Positions 10,375 to 22,422 of a stretch of 64,000 nt of DNA are shown in pieces (position 1 is the stretch's first letter; every line of letters begins with the position of its first letter). The translations under genes and the position numbers were made by a program. Origin of the DNA: Takakia lepidozioides (lineage: Eukaryota; Streptophyta; Takakiopsida; Takakiales; Takakiaceae); NCBI GenBank assembly GCA_030704615.1, contig CM060732.1, positions 45,801,053 to 45,865,052 of the forward strand, written 5' to 3'. The notes below the pieces were generated by a model, which was not told the DNA's origin, searched no databases, and saw only the letters and a program-made list of their open reading frames with translations.

Positions 10375-12849
10375 ATGGTGATGGAAGATTCTAAGCGCCT
10401 TCCAGGACCCCATGTGGTTGCCTTCCCCTTTCCATCTGCAGGCCACCTTACCCGCTTCGTTAAATTCTCTAAGATTTTGGCTAGCAATGGCATCACTGTC
10501 ACCTTCGTGACCACGACCCCACATCTGTCTAGCTCGAAACGAGCCCTGATCGATGACGCCGGATTTGCGTTCAGCCATAATGTGCAGTTGGTAGCTCTTG
10601 AATTGCCTACAGAATTTGCGAAGCTAAATGGCATCTCGTCATTTTTTGAGTTGAGGAGGGCAGCGACATCACCCACCATGAAAGCATCATTTGACGAGCT
10701 CATACGATCACTGATGAACTCAGCCCCGGCTACCCTCGTAGGTCCTCCTGTATGCATCATCTCCGACTTTTTATTGGGTTGGACTCAGGTATGATAGCAT
10801 TGCAGTGCAAGAGCTTTGATTCGGCGTTTTGCTTTCGTGTCCACGGTATTTGAGAGTACTTAGTCACCACAATCTAGAAATTTCGTACATGCCAATCGGT
10901 ATAACGAGGGCACAAGATCGCACTACAAGTGGTTTTGGGGGTCCAAAGTTACATAGATATTTGTTAGTGAATGTGGGTATTAGGGGACTTTGGAGTCTTG
11001 AGAAAGTTACAGCTGAAATCTGGTGTCCAACATGGTGAAGTCACACCATAAGTGACTCGTGCTTCGGGAAGCCTCAGCTTGAGTAACTTCGCAGATATAA
11101 GTTATTTAGTCTATATTCAGTCCGGACATGCACCTCACGAGTGACACAACTTGATTGACAGGTTACAGCGACCAAGTATTCGATTCCGAGATATTGTCTG
11201 ATAAATGTATCACATTTTCTTTCCCTGTTTTGCCACTTACGGTCTTTCGCTGCACAAGGTCGGATTCCTGTCACGTCAGCTGACCAGACTCCATATGTCA
11301 TTCCGGGGTTTCCTCCCATCAAACCTAGCGACCTGCCACGAAGTTTGCATGAGAAGCCAATCAGCGAATTTTGGACCGTTACTATGAACACTATGTGGGA
11401 AGCTGAAGGAATGCTTGTGGACAGTGTTTACGAAATGGAATCTGCCGTTATCGAAGGACTGCGAGATGTACTTCGCAGGGGCTCGAAGACGAGTCAGGTC
11501 AGTATCTCGTCGTTTTACCTCAACGATATTATATGGCAGAGTTGTAAACTGACTTAAAACTTGGATACCATCACACTTCATTTCTACACTAGTTTTGAAA
11601 ATGATAGATCTGGAAACCAAATCACCGACTATAGCCACAAGGTATTGTGACTGAGGGCTTTGCAGAACCTTCGTTTCCCAAAGATCCACCACGTGAGGAA
11701 GGATCATATACTCAGGGAGAGAAAAATTCAAGAGGTCACCGACTAAGTATTTCTTCATTATGTGCTAAAGATATAGATATAGAACAGATATTGTTAGGTG
11801 AGAGAGCGTGTCGGTCATCTGTGGGTCAAGCCTAAAATAAAGTGTGTGCGCCATCTGGACTCTACTGACTTACAATGCGTTTAAATCCCAGCTTAGTTCA
11901 GTAAAGATTACATAATGACAATCTCTAAGCTACATAGACCTTGGGTCAACCGATTTACATAGTTGAAGTGAAGGGCATCTTTGAATTAGGGTACGTCAAA
12001 TCGTAGCATCTTTACAGCTCCAACCGTTAGGAAAGCTGTATATATATATTTACTGTCATTATTTACATGAAATTGTGCTGTTGTTGGCAGGTGCCTTGGA
12101 TCTTAACAGTGGGACCCACGCTACTAAATGGCAACAAGGAAACCAGCTTTAACAACCAATCACAAACGAGTTCAGAGAAGCATGAGTGCATAGACTGGTT
12201 GAACACACGGCCAACCTTATCTGTTCTGTTTATCTCCTTTGGAACCATAACTACTCTCTCTGCCACACAGATTCGTGAACTAGCTCTCGGGCTTGAGCTG
12301 AGTGGGCAAACTTTTCTTTGGCGTCTAACAGCTCCACAAGGTATTGAAGGAGATTCGGTCCCGCACTACTCTGCCTTCCTCCCCGAAGGTTTCATGGAGA
12401 GGACTAGGAAGCGGGGATTAGTGTTCTCCACATGGGCACCACAGCTGCAGATACTTGACCATCCCGCGGTTGGAGGTTTCCTGACCCACTGTGGGTGGAA
12501 CTCCGCAGTGGAGAGCGTTTGCATGGCTGTGCCCATGATAGCTTGGCCATTTGAAGCTGAGCAACACTTGAACAGAACGCTATTTGTCGACGTAAAAAAA
12601 GTTGCTATTAGGGTCGTCGAAGGAGCTGATGGGGTGGTTGGCAAGGAGGAGGTAGAGAGGGCCGTGAGGCTTCTGATGGAAGATGAGAGAGGAGAGATGT
12701 TGAGGAAAAATGCGAAGGATCTGAGTGTCACAGTACGAAATGCTGTTGCGCCCGGCGGCTCTTCCAACAAGAACTTGGCTTCTTTTTTAGAAAAACTCCA
12801 GTCTTTGAGTCTTCCGTCAAGTTTGCTGACTGAACATTCGCGACAGTGA
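10375..12849 (+). CDS. Family 1 UDP-glycosyltransferase, three exons
   Basis: The enzyme transfers a sugar from a UDP-sugar to a small acceptor, probably a specialised metabolite or hormone, in the cytosol. The exons are 10375-10788, 11162-11497 and 12091-12849; all junctions are GT-AG, phase 0, and keep one frame of 502 residues, normal for the family. The N-terminus has PFPSAGH with the usual catalytic His at residue 24. The C-terminus carries an exact 44-residue PSPG sugar-donor box at residues 365-408, starting WAPQ, with HCGWNS inside and ending EAEQ. The terminal Gln of the box is usually linked with glucose donors. Exon 2 supplies the linker from SIPRYCLIN to the PGFPP region. No frameshift is seen, so it looks functional. 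The acceptor substrate cannot be predicted. Confidence 0.9.
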
Positions 12850-14178
12850 CACACACTAATGGAGTTTATTGCTCCATGTATATGATTAACTAGTAGGTCA
12901 GTCCTAAATTGTGTGATGCTAAAGCAGTATAAATTGATTCCACATGGTTTTTTCTTACTACCCACTTGGAATCTTGTGGGCATCTACCTGTACCTTTTAG
13001 GAAATGAGCGAATGTTGTTGTGCCATTAGGCCGTTGTGATTTGTGATCTTGTCGGTGGTCTCTCTGCTTTCAGTTCGTTGCTTTAGAGTTCTCTCTGATC
13101 ATGAATCTTTTGAGAACAATTTATTTGTTCGCTGCTGCACACTGCACTCTCTTTCCCGCCATTGCTGCTGCATGCTCCTCGTGTGCTCTCACCTATTGAC
13201 CTCAATAATACATATGCTCAAACAGGTTGGCACTTGGCACATATCCTCCCTCTCTTGTCCCTTCCTCATAGGCATATACTTATCTTTTTCTTCTAGAAAC
13301 AAGGCCTGACATTCCCCATCAAACATGTCAAAGCTTATGTGTACATGCATTTCTCAACTGCAGGAGCTGCAATAGCACAAGTCGAGATAGTGGGAAGGAG
13401 CTACTGCGTGTGGAATTTGGACTGACAACCCTGTGTCCAGTATGGTAAAACCGTAAAATCGTCGGGATTAACACTTCTGGAGGTGCTTCCCCTTCAGTTT
13501 CACAGATTCTACAGCTTTGTCGCAAGGGAACTATAGATAGCTCCAATGCATGTAGTTAGACTCGTATACAGCTCACATTTTCTGTACAAATTCTTCAACA
13601 GGGCAGCAGTACAGTAAGTGTTAAGATGACAAGCATCTGGGCATAGGGGTCCCTGGCCAACTTGTTCAATCGATTAGCAGCTGACTAATCTAAGGTGCAA
13701 AGTGCTGAAATGTTGAAATCCCGGTACATGAAAGTGTTTCTTCGTACATGCACAAATTTGGTCCAGATCACATGCTAGAGACTTGAAGACATATCAATAC
13801 TTACTACGGAGAATTTCCTCTTCAGTGGTGTAAATTAGATAAAGTATGCTATATCCTACGAAATAATTCCCTACTTCTCTATGTTTGAATGCAGGATATG
13901 CATAATGCAAGGATTTGAGAATTCACCCGGGTACAGATTATCAAACAAGAGCCATTTTATGATTTGTGCCGGTTATCAATATCCCGGTTAGTTGAGCTTG
14001 TGGATTGCTGGGTTTCACATATCGGTTCTCAATAGTTCTTTGAAAAGATATTGTTATGTTTCATTAAATGTAAAAATTGGAAAAATACAAGCATATTTAT
14101 AGGGATAATTATCCTAGCACGTAACTGCTTATGATCTACTATGGTACATGTACCCAATAGTTTGAAGTTCAAGGAAAT

Positions 14179-14264
14179 TTTCGAGGGCCACGATTTCGTC
14201 TCTCTCCTCTCCTCGGTATGTCTCTTGCCTTGCCCAAGCTCTCGAAGCCCGCGTGCGACGATCC
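14179..14264 (+). repeat. Inverted repeat, left copy
   Basis: About 86 bases, from a tcgagggccacgatttcgtc start to cccgcgtgcgacgatcc. They occur in reverse complement at 17385-17470 with only a few differences. Similarity stops at both edges. Together the copies could be terminal inverted repeats of a non-autonomous element or a dispersed repeat inserted twice in opposite orientation. Confidence 0.65.
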
Positions 14265-17200
14265 TCTGTCTATCCCTTAAGATTTATGCTCTGTTAGTTG
14301 CAATTCCTCTGTCGAGCTTACTTTCCAATCAATCAAAAGAATTTTATTTCCATCTGACATGTCATATCTGAATTGGAGGGTCACAAACAAACAAAGTGAG
14401 TTCACAGCTAGTGAGTTCACAGCCTCTTCAGTATCTCTAAAAGTTCCTAAATTGAATCTGGATTCAAAGCAGCCCTTCATTTTGTTTTTATGCAATATTC
14501 CGAGAGCCATTTAAAATTAGTTACAGAATCCACCGCGAAAATTCAATGGGCTCCAGGTATGTAGACAACCCCAGCGATCCTGAGATATTTTGCGCATAGC
14601 CATAACCAACGCCCTAGATCGACCGTTCCTTTGGGAGGGTCACATCTTTGATCCACATATATACTCTAGATCTACAGGAATCAATACATAGTACTTGTAA
14701 TGCAATGGGCATTCCAGACAGTGGACCTGCACACATGACAAGTTTTTGTGTGTTGAGGGAGCATGTCGTAGCAAATATGCATGTTATAGGCCGGTGGACA
14801 TGGACGGGAGCCCCAAGAGATCACATGAATAATTGCCCACAGCCTGCACCCCACTACCTCAAGCCACGAAACCACCAAACTGACTGCGTCTTTGTGTTTT
14901 CATAATGTGAGAGTCCGTGGTCTGTCACTATTGTGAATGTTTTGAGATGGTGAGCATCAATTGTCGTCTTAAGCATAGCCAAAATGTACATATATTGTTA
15001 GTGCTCATAATCATAAGTCCGAGTTCTTCTATGGTATGGCAGGGGGCATGTGCCTTCGGGTGCATAGAGCGTAGACATAGAAGGTTAATGTCAGCTTGGT
15101 TATAGTATTTAACAGCAGCTGCGAACATGTGCCCTTTGGTAACAAGCCCCCAAGGAGTGGCAGTTGAGACGTTGAGACACTGGATGGACGGACAGGGGTT
15201 GCAGTAAATATTATCAAGTGTGGAGAAAGAAGTGGGGATTCCAGGCAATGGATTAGAGCTCTCTGCACAGCAACTACTTAATGTTCTCATGGCCTGATTG
15301 GTATTATGGTTGGAGGTTCAAAATTGATTTTATCTGTGTCTCTCCGCATCTATCCTTCTAGGTGGCCTAACCCATGGAGGAAAGACTGTACATCCCAGAT
15401 TCTACTGTCGTTCAAGATGATTCGGACCACTCGAGGAAGAGTTTACCAGGTGCCATCAATGTTATATCGAATTCGTGGGGAAGAGTGATGGTGGAAGCTG
15501 GTGTTAGGTGCCAGGAACGAAGATCGACTGTCAAGCACCAGTTTGGAACGACAAGAGACTGCTAGAATATCGCCGAACTGACAATTGCAGGTAAAATGGA
15601 GCATACTCGCGTGCATGAAGATATCAAGGACTAGGATTTTTGAAAGGGGGCGGAGATGGCAAGATGGTTGAAGAAAGGATGATGGCGTACCGGCGTCTTG
15701 GGCAGATCTGCATGGACAGGAAATCTGATGTAGCATGGCGTGGTGGCTGGGTGGACCGGATGCTCTAGCCGGTGCTGTGCTTTTATAGTTGTAGGTTGAT
15801 GTTGGAATGGACGTCACAGGCCTTTGGTGGCTTGCAACAGCAGCAGGGGGACTGTGAATTCTCTTTTGTATAGAGTGATGGTGTAAACCCTGTGAATAGC
15901 TTGGAACAAGAAAGGTTCGCTTTAAGACTTGTGAATATGCTTTCGTGAAGAACAGGGCTGAACGATCGTGGAGTGGAGTGATCTCTGTTACGATCTGAGT
16001 CAAAGAATTGTTACTGGAATAAGAGAGGCTGGTTACATGAGGTCCATATTGTTGTTGATTCAAGCAAGCAGATTTCTTGGGATCCTGATAGATTCCCTAG
16101 GAACGGCAAGATAAACAAAGCGCCTGAAATTGTTCTGTAGTTGGACTGAGGAAAGAGAGTTAGATACTTTTCAGCTGGTGCACCAGTATGGCCCTCCCAC
16201 TCTGGAAAGAGCTGCTGCAGCTTGGAGGAGAATGGCAATTTGCATCACCATAACGTTGTTTTGGATTTTCCAAAGATCTTTTGGATGGCATGATCCACCA
16301 TCTGCAACCATAATGTAAGCAAATGAAAATGGGTTCCATGGACCCTTTACATCCTCCAGCTTCGTCCCTAGTTACTGTACTTTGCAAAGTTCGCAATTCA
16401 TAATTTGAGTCTGGCGTACATGTGTAAATTCGCTTGAGATGACCAATCACTGAATGTTCATCAACTTCGCCTGGTGTCGGAGTCTAGTCAGCTGCTGATC
16501 GTGGATATTTACAAAGGGGTCACGGCCTCTTGGTACCAATAGTGGTATCATCATCCGAGTCAAAGTCAGGAGGCTGGCTTAATCACACACACTCATCCAG
16601 AGATTCATAGCACTGTCCCTGTTGGGGGGATGCAGCAAAGCTTCATCGGTTGCAAGACTTGGCAGCTGCAAGACAATTTGCACAGATGTCGTCTGCTTCA
16701 GCCACATCTCCATTGAAGACATCTTAGATTCGTACTCCATCTTGTTGATTTACCTTTACCATGGCAGCTCTCAGCCTAGCCATCAGGTATTAAACACCGT
16801 TAGAAGTAGGTGAATTACTTAACTAATTTAGGTTGCTGGTTGGTAGATTCCTATTTTCATGGCTTTCACCACCGCCTCTTGGTGAGGGTTTGTAGGAGGT
16901 TTGATAATTAGACTGTTGACTTTTAGCTTGATAAATAGTGCACACTCAGGTGTGCTTTGTATTCCGGTTTTATGGTCATGCGAAAGCATTGCTCAGTATG
17001 CTTAACACATCTAACATGCTTCACACTGCTGGTGATAAGCTGATCCTCAAAATCTGGTACAGTCTTGCCTGCTGCAGGGATTAGGCACCTAAGGAGAGTT
17101 GTGGAGAGACACAAGTTACCATCCAATCTCTCCAATAATATAATTTTTTAACTTCCAACCATAATACCAGTCAGGGCATGAGGACTACATAGTTCGACAG

Positions 17201-17384
17201 AGACTCCGTTCCCTTCGGCTGGCTGCATCACAACTTCTTTCTCCCCACTTCATACTGCAAACCCCTCCCCTCCAAACCCTTCCCCTCCATCCACTGTCAA
17301 TTCTCTGTGCCAGGGTTACTAGATAACAACACATGAATACCAACCATTGTTGCATTTTCCTTATTCTTGAGTTTGAAATCTTCC

Positions 17385-17470
17385 GGATCGTCGCACGCGG
17401 GCTTCGAGAGCTTGGGCAAGGCGAGGGACACGGAGGAGGGGTGAGAGACGAAATCGTGGCCCTCGAAATC
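17385..17470 (-). repeat. Inverted repeat, right copy
   Basis: Reverse complement of 14179-14264, including the shared core gccttgcccaagctctcgaa in the other orientation. The 3.1 kb between the copies has no recognisable transposase. Confidence 0.65.
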
Positions 17471-17922
17471 CTACATCAGATCTCGGCCGTTCATCTCTGG
17501 ACAGCTGACCGCAAATGCTCTAAAATTGTCCCCAAAGTTCCCACACCTACCCCGCTGTCTACTGACATGAAGCCCGGCTAGCCCGGGCTCCAGGGGGTCA
17601 AGCATTCAACTGCCCGCCCACTTGTAATAATGGGGGCAGGGGAAATGCCAAATTTAGGCTCTATACAGCCTTGCCTTTCCTAACTGAGCGTTTGCCGCGA
17701 TTTGTCTACGTTTCAGCTCCCGATGCGTCTGGTTTACTCAGCACTTGAACAATACCTGGTAAGTAGTTCTTATCTCTGACTCGGGTTTCCTGTTTTCTCT
17801 CATGTTTTCTTTCCATTTTGTCCCATAAGCTCTATGAGCTTTCCGCCGACGTTATAAAGAACCATTTCATTTCTCTTTCCTTCCATAGCTCCACCGAGTA
17901 GTTCATGCTAAACTACTTGCTA

Positions 17923-18050
17923 AACTACTTGCAGGTCTGATCGTGATGTGAATGTTGATTTTCTTATTTCTCGTTGCTCGCTGTGAGCTGCAAGCAGCTG
18001 GTGGCAGTGGACAGGGCCAACCTCCCGCGTGCTCCTACTATTGGCCACAG
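17923..18050. repeat. Segment shared upstream of UGT and BAHD genes (copy 2)
   Basis: This matches 10213-10318 with an insertion of about 24 bases before the gcgtgctcctactattggcc end. It lies about 490 bases before the BAHD pseudogene start. Two unrelated enzyme genes share it, so it is either a mobile sequence or a duplicated regulatory leader. Confidence 0.6.
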
Positions 18051-18535
18051 TGCACCCATCTGCTCTGCTTACAGTCGGCCTGGTTTGAGGTAGGACAACG
18101 AGCCCTCGGGTTGCCCATTACATCACAACTCAACTCAATGTCTTTCTGCCTGCACACTTCTCCCTCCATACTGTAGATTGAGCTGCACTTCGGTTAGCTT
18201 TCTTCCAGGACTCATTTTCGTCAATAATGCATCATGGTAACGATGGTTACGATGTCACTAGCGGAAACAGGAAGTTGCACTTCTGTGAGGTCCCCACAGC
18301 ACTCGCACATGCAACATATATACCATGGATGCTCACAAAGTTCCATAGGTCGGTGTGAGCTATTGACTTCCATCTGAGGTTTGTGGATTCTTGCTAGCTT
18401 CTCCTGACTCGTGATCGGCAATGAATTTCTTACTCTTTGACTCTGGTTTCCTGTCCAGCTTGCACCCAAGCTCACTAAATCCACAAACTTTCGAGGGCTG
18501 GAGCGAGAGTCCCGGTGAAGTCGACATTATTTAAA

Positions 18536-19094
18536 ATGGAAGTGGCAGTCACTGTCCTATCAAAAACCATGGTGGTTCCCACGCCACGTCCTCACGAGAG
18601 CCGGTAGTTGCAGCGGCTCCCACTTTACCAGCTTCGATCTCCGCATGCTAAAACTTCCCCCTATCAGACGCATGATCCTGTTCGAAGCAAGCGCTCAAGA
18701 AGACCTCATTGTGGAGCAATTCAATGAAAGACTAAGGGGGAGTCTCTCAAGAGCGCTGGCAGACTACTACCCATTTGCAGGTACATCATCCACCCTTCAG
18801 TAGCACCGGTGCCATGGCGACTATATGCGATTATCAAAGTCTGTCATGCCAGCTTTGGTATCTAGGCTTGGGGGAACTAGATAACGACGGAGGGACACCC
18901 TGACATGCCATGCAGGCCGGTTTGTGCAAGATGAAGACGGGCAGACAGCCGTGGATTGCAACGACGCAGCGGTGGAGTTTGTCGAGGCTTCAGCTCCCAT
19001 CACTATGCGGGAGCTACGTAATCACAAGCTCCTCAGGTTTTACAGTGGCAGGATCATAGATCCAGTCGTCAATCTTTACAAGACACTTTCTACA
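18536..19094 (+). pseudogene. BAHD acyltransferase, N-terminal fragment with frameshift
   Basis: BAHD enzymes move acyl groups from CoA thioesters to alcohols or amines. The frame starts MEVAVTVLSKTMVVPT at 18536, typical for the family, and hits a stop at 18605 after a one-base shift. The next frame continues FDLRMLKLPP and SLSRALADYYPFAG, then a GT donor near 18780. A second exon from 18914 gives GRFVQDEDG, DCNDAAVEFVEA and NHKLLR, all classic BAHD N-terminal motifs. The catalytic HxxxD and C-terminal DFGWG motifs are missing. Coding similarity fades after about 19094, and a PPR fragment follows. It is therefore a broken and truncated gene. Confidence 0.8.
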
Positions 19095-19104
19095 AACATA
19101 CGCA

Positions 19105-19345
19105 TTAGCATTCAGAGTCCGCCACAGTACTGATGCCCAAATCCACCATGCAGCCAAAATGCCCAATGGCAGGGGTGAGGCTCATGGAATCAAAGTAGTG
19201 ATGGTCTTCATCTACTAGACCAACATGATTAATGCATCCCAAATTTTGCATACATATCGACAAGTGTATTCCTGAGAAGGATATCTGGCACAATCTCAGC
19301 TGTAATGACCTGTTTGCCCTTTTCAAGAGCTCCAACGTTGGCACA
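19105..19345 (-). pseudogene. PPR C-terminal (E-region) fragment
   Basis: The minus strand reads HVGLVDEDHHYFDSM, then LTPAIGHFGCMVDL, which matches the segment just before the E domain in PPR2 and PPR3. Weaker similarity to the VHADIIK-type helices appears around 19255-19340. Neither the repeat array nor the DYW domain is present. It is a scrap of a fourth PPR copy that abuts the broken BAHD gene. Confidence 0.65.
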
Positions 19346-19791
19346 TGTACTCAGCCTGCAAATGAACGAGATTGCATTGCGACATAATATTAAGAGAATA
19401 CTGGGGTGATCATAGCAACAACTCTCTCAAAGCTACATCTATAATTCAAAGAAGACACATGATATAATGAACCATCACAACCCAAAAACGGGCTTTCTTG
19501 CGATAATATGATTACTTTCTGGTTTCTTAATTGCAGACTAACTGGATTATTATGGCCCATCTTAATCGAAGTTGGTATTGCCCACGTTCACAACCACGCC
19601 TACATGCAAGTGTGATCCCTGAAACTCTTGTACGTTACATAGGAGTGGCAATCCCAAAATCCGTGTTTTACAGTATCCTGTGATGACAATCTCAAGGGTA
19701 TCACAGCCAAAGGAGGAGCAATAAAGAACTAGATTTTCCTCTCTTTATTCACATATGCCATAGTTTGGTTTAATTGTGTCGATCCACTGTT

Positions 19792-22422
19792 TCACCAGTA
19801 ATCACCACAAGAACAAACCCCATCTTCAAAGTGGTGGAAGTGGTTAGATTCCCGAACAACTATTGCTCGGCTAACAATCTTTGAGATGAACTTGGTGGCG
19901 GTGTGGCAGTCACCACACATCCTAAGATTTTTTATGACACGGAGAGGCATCCCAGGGGCTGTGCTGATCAGCCCAAAACCGATGGCCAGCTTCTCACTGT
20001 GGTGGCAAAGAGAAAATCCTTTTTGCTCCTCCCCCACATCATGCAATACAAAGCGCGTGTCAGATACATACCCTGCCTCCTTCATCTCCCCAGACAATCT
20101 TCTCAACTCAGCATGGATTTCCTCAATTTTAGGATGCAATTTGTCATCTACAACAAAGGTGTGCACCCTGTTGCCAACCTCAATGCAGCAGCGACCTGGC
20201 TCCTTTCTAACCCCTCTGACCTTCATCATTTTTCTCACCTTTGCAGTATCGTCCCACCTGCCAGCTGTGGCATAGATGTTTGATAGCAACACATAAGTTG
20301 CGGCGTCCTGTTCATCACACTTTAGAATAGATGTTGCCGCACGTTCAGCCATCTCCACATTGCGATGAATTCTACAGGCACCAAGCAAGGCCCTCCACAC
20401 GACAGCATTTGGTTTCATTGGCATTTTGTTAATGAAGCCCTCTGCCTCATCCAATTGCCCCGCACGGCCAAGAAGGTCCACCATGCAGCCAAAGTGCTCC
20501 ACTGCTGGAGCGATGCCATGATCTTGACTAAGGGAGTTGAAGTAGTATCTGCCTTCATCCACTAGGCCAGCATGCCTACATGCAGAGAGAATACCTATAA
20601 AAGTGATGCTGTCCAGCTTCAAGCCTGCCACTTGCATTTGTTCCACCAGTTGCAGGGCCTCCATATCACAACCATGCTGGGCATATCCTGTGATCATTGC
20701 ATTCCACGACCACAGATCTCGTTCAGCCATATTGTCGAACACTCCCTTTGCATCTTCGATGCTCCCGCCTTTGGCATACATGTCCACAAGGGTATTATTC
20801 AAAATGATATCTGATACAATTCCAGCTTTGATGATGTCACCATGGACCTCCTTGCCTTTTTCCAGGGCTGCCAGGCTTGCACACGCATTGCAAACACAAA
20901 CGAACGTGACCCGGTCTGGTTCTACCCCTTCCCGCATCATTTGTTCATAGGTCTCCAAAGCCTCCATCCCGCACCCATGCTGGGTATATGCTGCGATCAT
21001 AGCAGTCCACGACCACACACCTCGTTCGGCCATATTGTTGAACACTCCCTTTGCATCCTCGATGCTCCCACCTTTGGCATACATGTCCACCAGGGCAGTA
21101 TTCAGAATGACATCTGGTACAATGCCAGCTTTGATGATGTCACCATGGACCTCGTTGCACTTTTCCAGGGTTGCCAGGCTTGCGCACGCATTGCAAATGC
21201 AAACAAATGTGACCCGATCTGGCTTCACCCCTTCCTGCATCATTTGCTCATAGGTCTCCAAAGCTTCCATCCCGCACCCAAGCTGGGCATATCCTGCGAT
21301 CATCGAGTTCCACGATACCACATTTCGTTCAGCCATATTGTCGAACACTGCCTTTGCAGCTTTGATGCTCCCGCCTTTGGCATACATGTCCACCAAGGTA
21401 GTGTTCAGAATGACATCTGGGACAATTCCAGCTTTGATGATGGCACCATGGACCTCTTTGCCCTTTTCCAGGGCTGCCAGGCTTGCACATGCATTACAAA
21501 CACAAATGAACGTGACCCGGTCTGGTTTCACCCCTTCCCACATCATTTGCTCATAGGTCTCCAAAGCTTCCATCTCACACCCATGTTGGGCATATCCTGT
21601 GATCATTGTGTTCCAGGACACCACATCTCGTTCAGCCATATTGTCGAACACTCCCTTTGCATCCTCAACACTCCCACCTTTGGCATACATGTTCATCAGG
21701 GCATTGTTCAGAATGACATCTGGTATAATTCCAGCTTCAATGATGTCACCATGTATCTCCTTGCCGTTTTCCAGGGCGGCCAGGCTTGCACATGCATTGC
21801 AAACGCAAACAAACGTGATGTGGTTGGGTTTCACCCCTTCCTGCATCATTTCCTCATATGTCTCCAAGGCATTCTTACCACACCCATGCTTGGTAAATCC
21901 TGCCATCATTATATTCCACGTGATCAAACCTCGTTCAGGCATTTCCTTGAACACTTGGTGTGCATCCACAATGCTCCCACATTTAACATACATGTTCACC
22001 AGGGTGTTGTTTAGAAAAACATTTGGCTTGAATCCACTTTGCACAATGTGAGCGTGCACCTGCTTTCCTGCTTCCAGGCCTTTCATCTTGATGCACATAT
22101 GCAAGAGACATACGTACGTATCTGAATCTGCTGAAATGCCTCCTTGGTTCAAAATCTGTAAAGCCTCCTTGAGGTGCCCTGCCTCACATAGTGACCTGAC
22201 ATGCCCAGAAGAGGTTTTGTGGACTCTCTCTCTTGGTCCTCTTTTGGAAGCTGTGGTCATAGTGGAGGTGGCTGTTTTTATCAACTGTTCCACTGCTGCT
22301 GCTTCCAGTTGACCATCTACGCATGCAGGTTTCTCGTGGCTATCAATTGACAGGGAACCATAGGTACTCTTGTGCTTGAAAACCGCTCCTCTCTGATGAA
22401 TCTGGACCCACACTCCATCCAT
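19792..22422 (-). CDS. Complete DYW-type PLS pentatricopeptide repeat protein (PPR2)
   Basis: This is an intronless frame of 876 codons starting at a true ATG. After about 75 N-terminal residues come five P-L-S triplets; those from 20.9 to 21.9 kb repeat with an exact 303-base period. L2/S2, E and DYW domains follow, and the protein ends CSCGDYW. The DYW domain keeps the deaminase zinc motif: HSE at residues 808-810 and CGDCH at 836-840, plus the second cysteine site near 870-872. It should bind a specific organelle transcript and convert C to U. Repeats 2-5 carry MYAKGGS in place of the usual MYAKCGS. The upstream region resembles that of PPR3. I see no disruption, so it is the one clearly intact editing factor here. 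The target cannot be derived with confidence. Confidence 0.93.
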   Translation of the reverse strand: MDGVWVQIHQRGAVFKHKSTYGSLSIDSHEKPACVDGQLEAAAVEQLIKTATSTMTTASKRGPRERVHKTSSGHVRSLCEAGHLKEALQILNQGGISADSDTYVCLLHMCIKMKGLEAGKQVHAHIVQSGFKPNVFLNNTLVNMYVKCGSIVDAHQVFKEMPERGLITWNIMMAGFTKHGCGKNALETYEEMMQEGVKPNHITFVCVCNACASLAALENGKEIHGDIIEAGIIPDVILNNALMNMYAKGGSVEDAKGVFDNMAERDVVSWNTMITGYAQHGCEMEALETYEQMMWEGVKPDRVTFICVCNACASLAALEKGKEVHGAIIKAGIVPDVILNTTLVDMYAKGGSIKAAKAVFDNMAERNVVSWNSMIAGYAQLGCGMEALETYEQMMQEGVKPDRVTFVCICNACASLATLEKCNEVHGDIIKAGIVPDVILNTALVDMYAKGGSIEDAKGVFNNMAERGVWSWTAMIAAYTQHGCGMEALETYEQMMREGVEPDRVTFVCVCNACASLAALEKGKEVHGDIIKAGIVSDIILNNTLVDMYAKGGSIEDAKGVFDNMAERDLWSWNAMITGYAQHGCDMEALQLVEQMQVAGLKLDSITFIGILSACRHAGLVDEGRYYFNSLSQDHGIAPAVEHFGCMVDLLGRAGQLDEAEGFINKMPMKPNAVVWRALLGACRIHRNVEMAERAATSILKCDEQDAATYVLLSNIYATAGRWDDTAKVRKMMKVRGVRKEPGRCCIEVGNRVHTFVVDDKLHPKIEEIHAELRRLSGEMKEAGYVSDTRFVLHDVGEEQKGFSLCHHSEKLAIGFGLISTAPGMPLRVIKNLRMCGDCHTATKFISKIVSRAIVVRESNHFHHFEDGVCSCGDYW

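Larger units (their letters stand above)
12850..18535. other. Long gene-poor stretch between UGT and BAHD pseudogene
   Basis: No gene is recognised. The first few hundred bases are probably the UGT 3' UTR. An inverted repeat pair (14179-14264 and 17385-17470) encloses about 3.1 kb. Within it, a 206-codon frame on the minus strand (15443-16063) is Ser/His-rich without family signature, and short plus-strand frames near 15374 and 16130 are likewise unassigned. Confidence 0.4.

Noticed and set aside
12366-12983. 205-codon frame antisense to the UGT
   Set aside because: Overlaps UGT exon 3 including its sugar-donor box, so it is a shadow.
15443-16063. 206-codon minus-strand frame
   Set aside because: Ser/His-rich low-complexity translation without motif, splice context or known family; left as unassigned.
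20842-22014. 390-codon open frame antisense to PPR2
   Set aside because: It mirrors the 303-base periodic repeats of PPR2; its translation repeats with the same period and has no independent family features.
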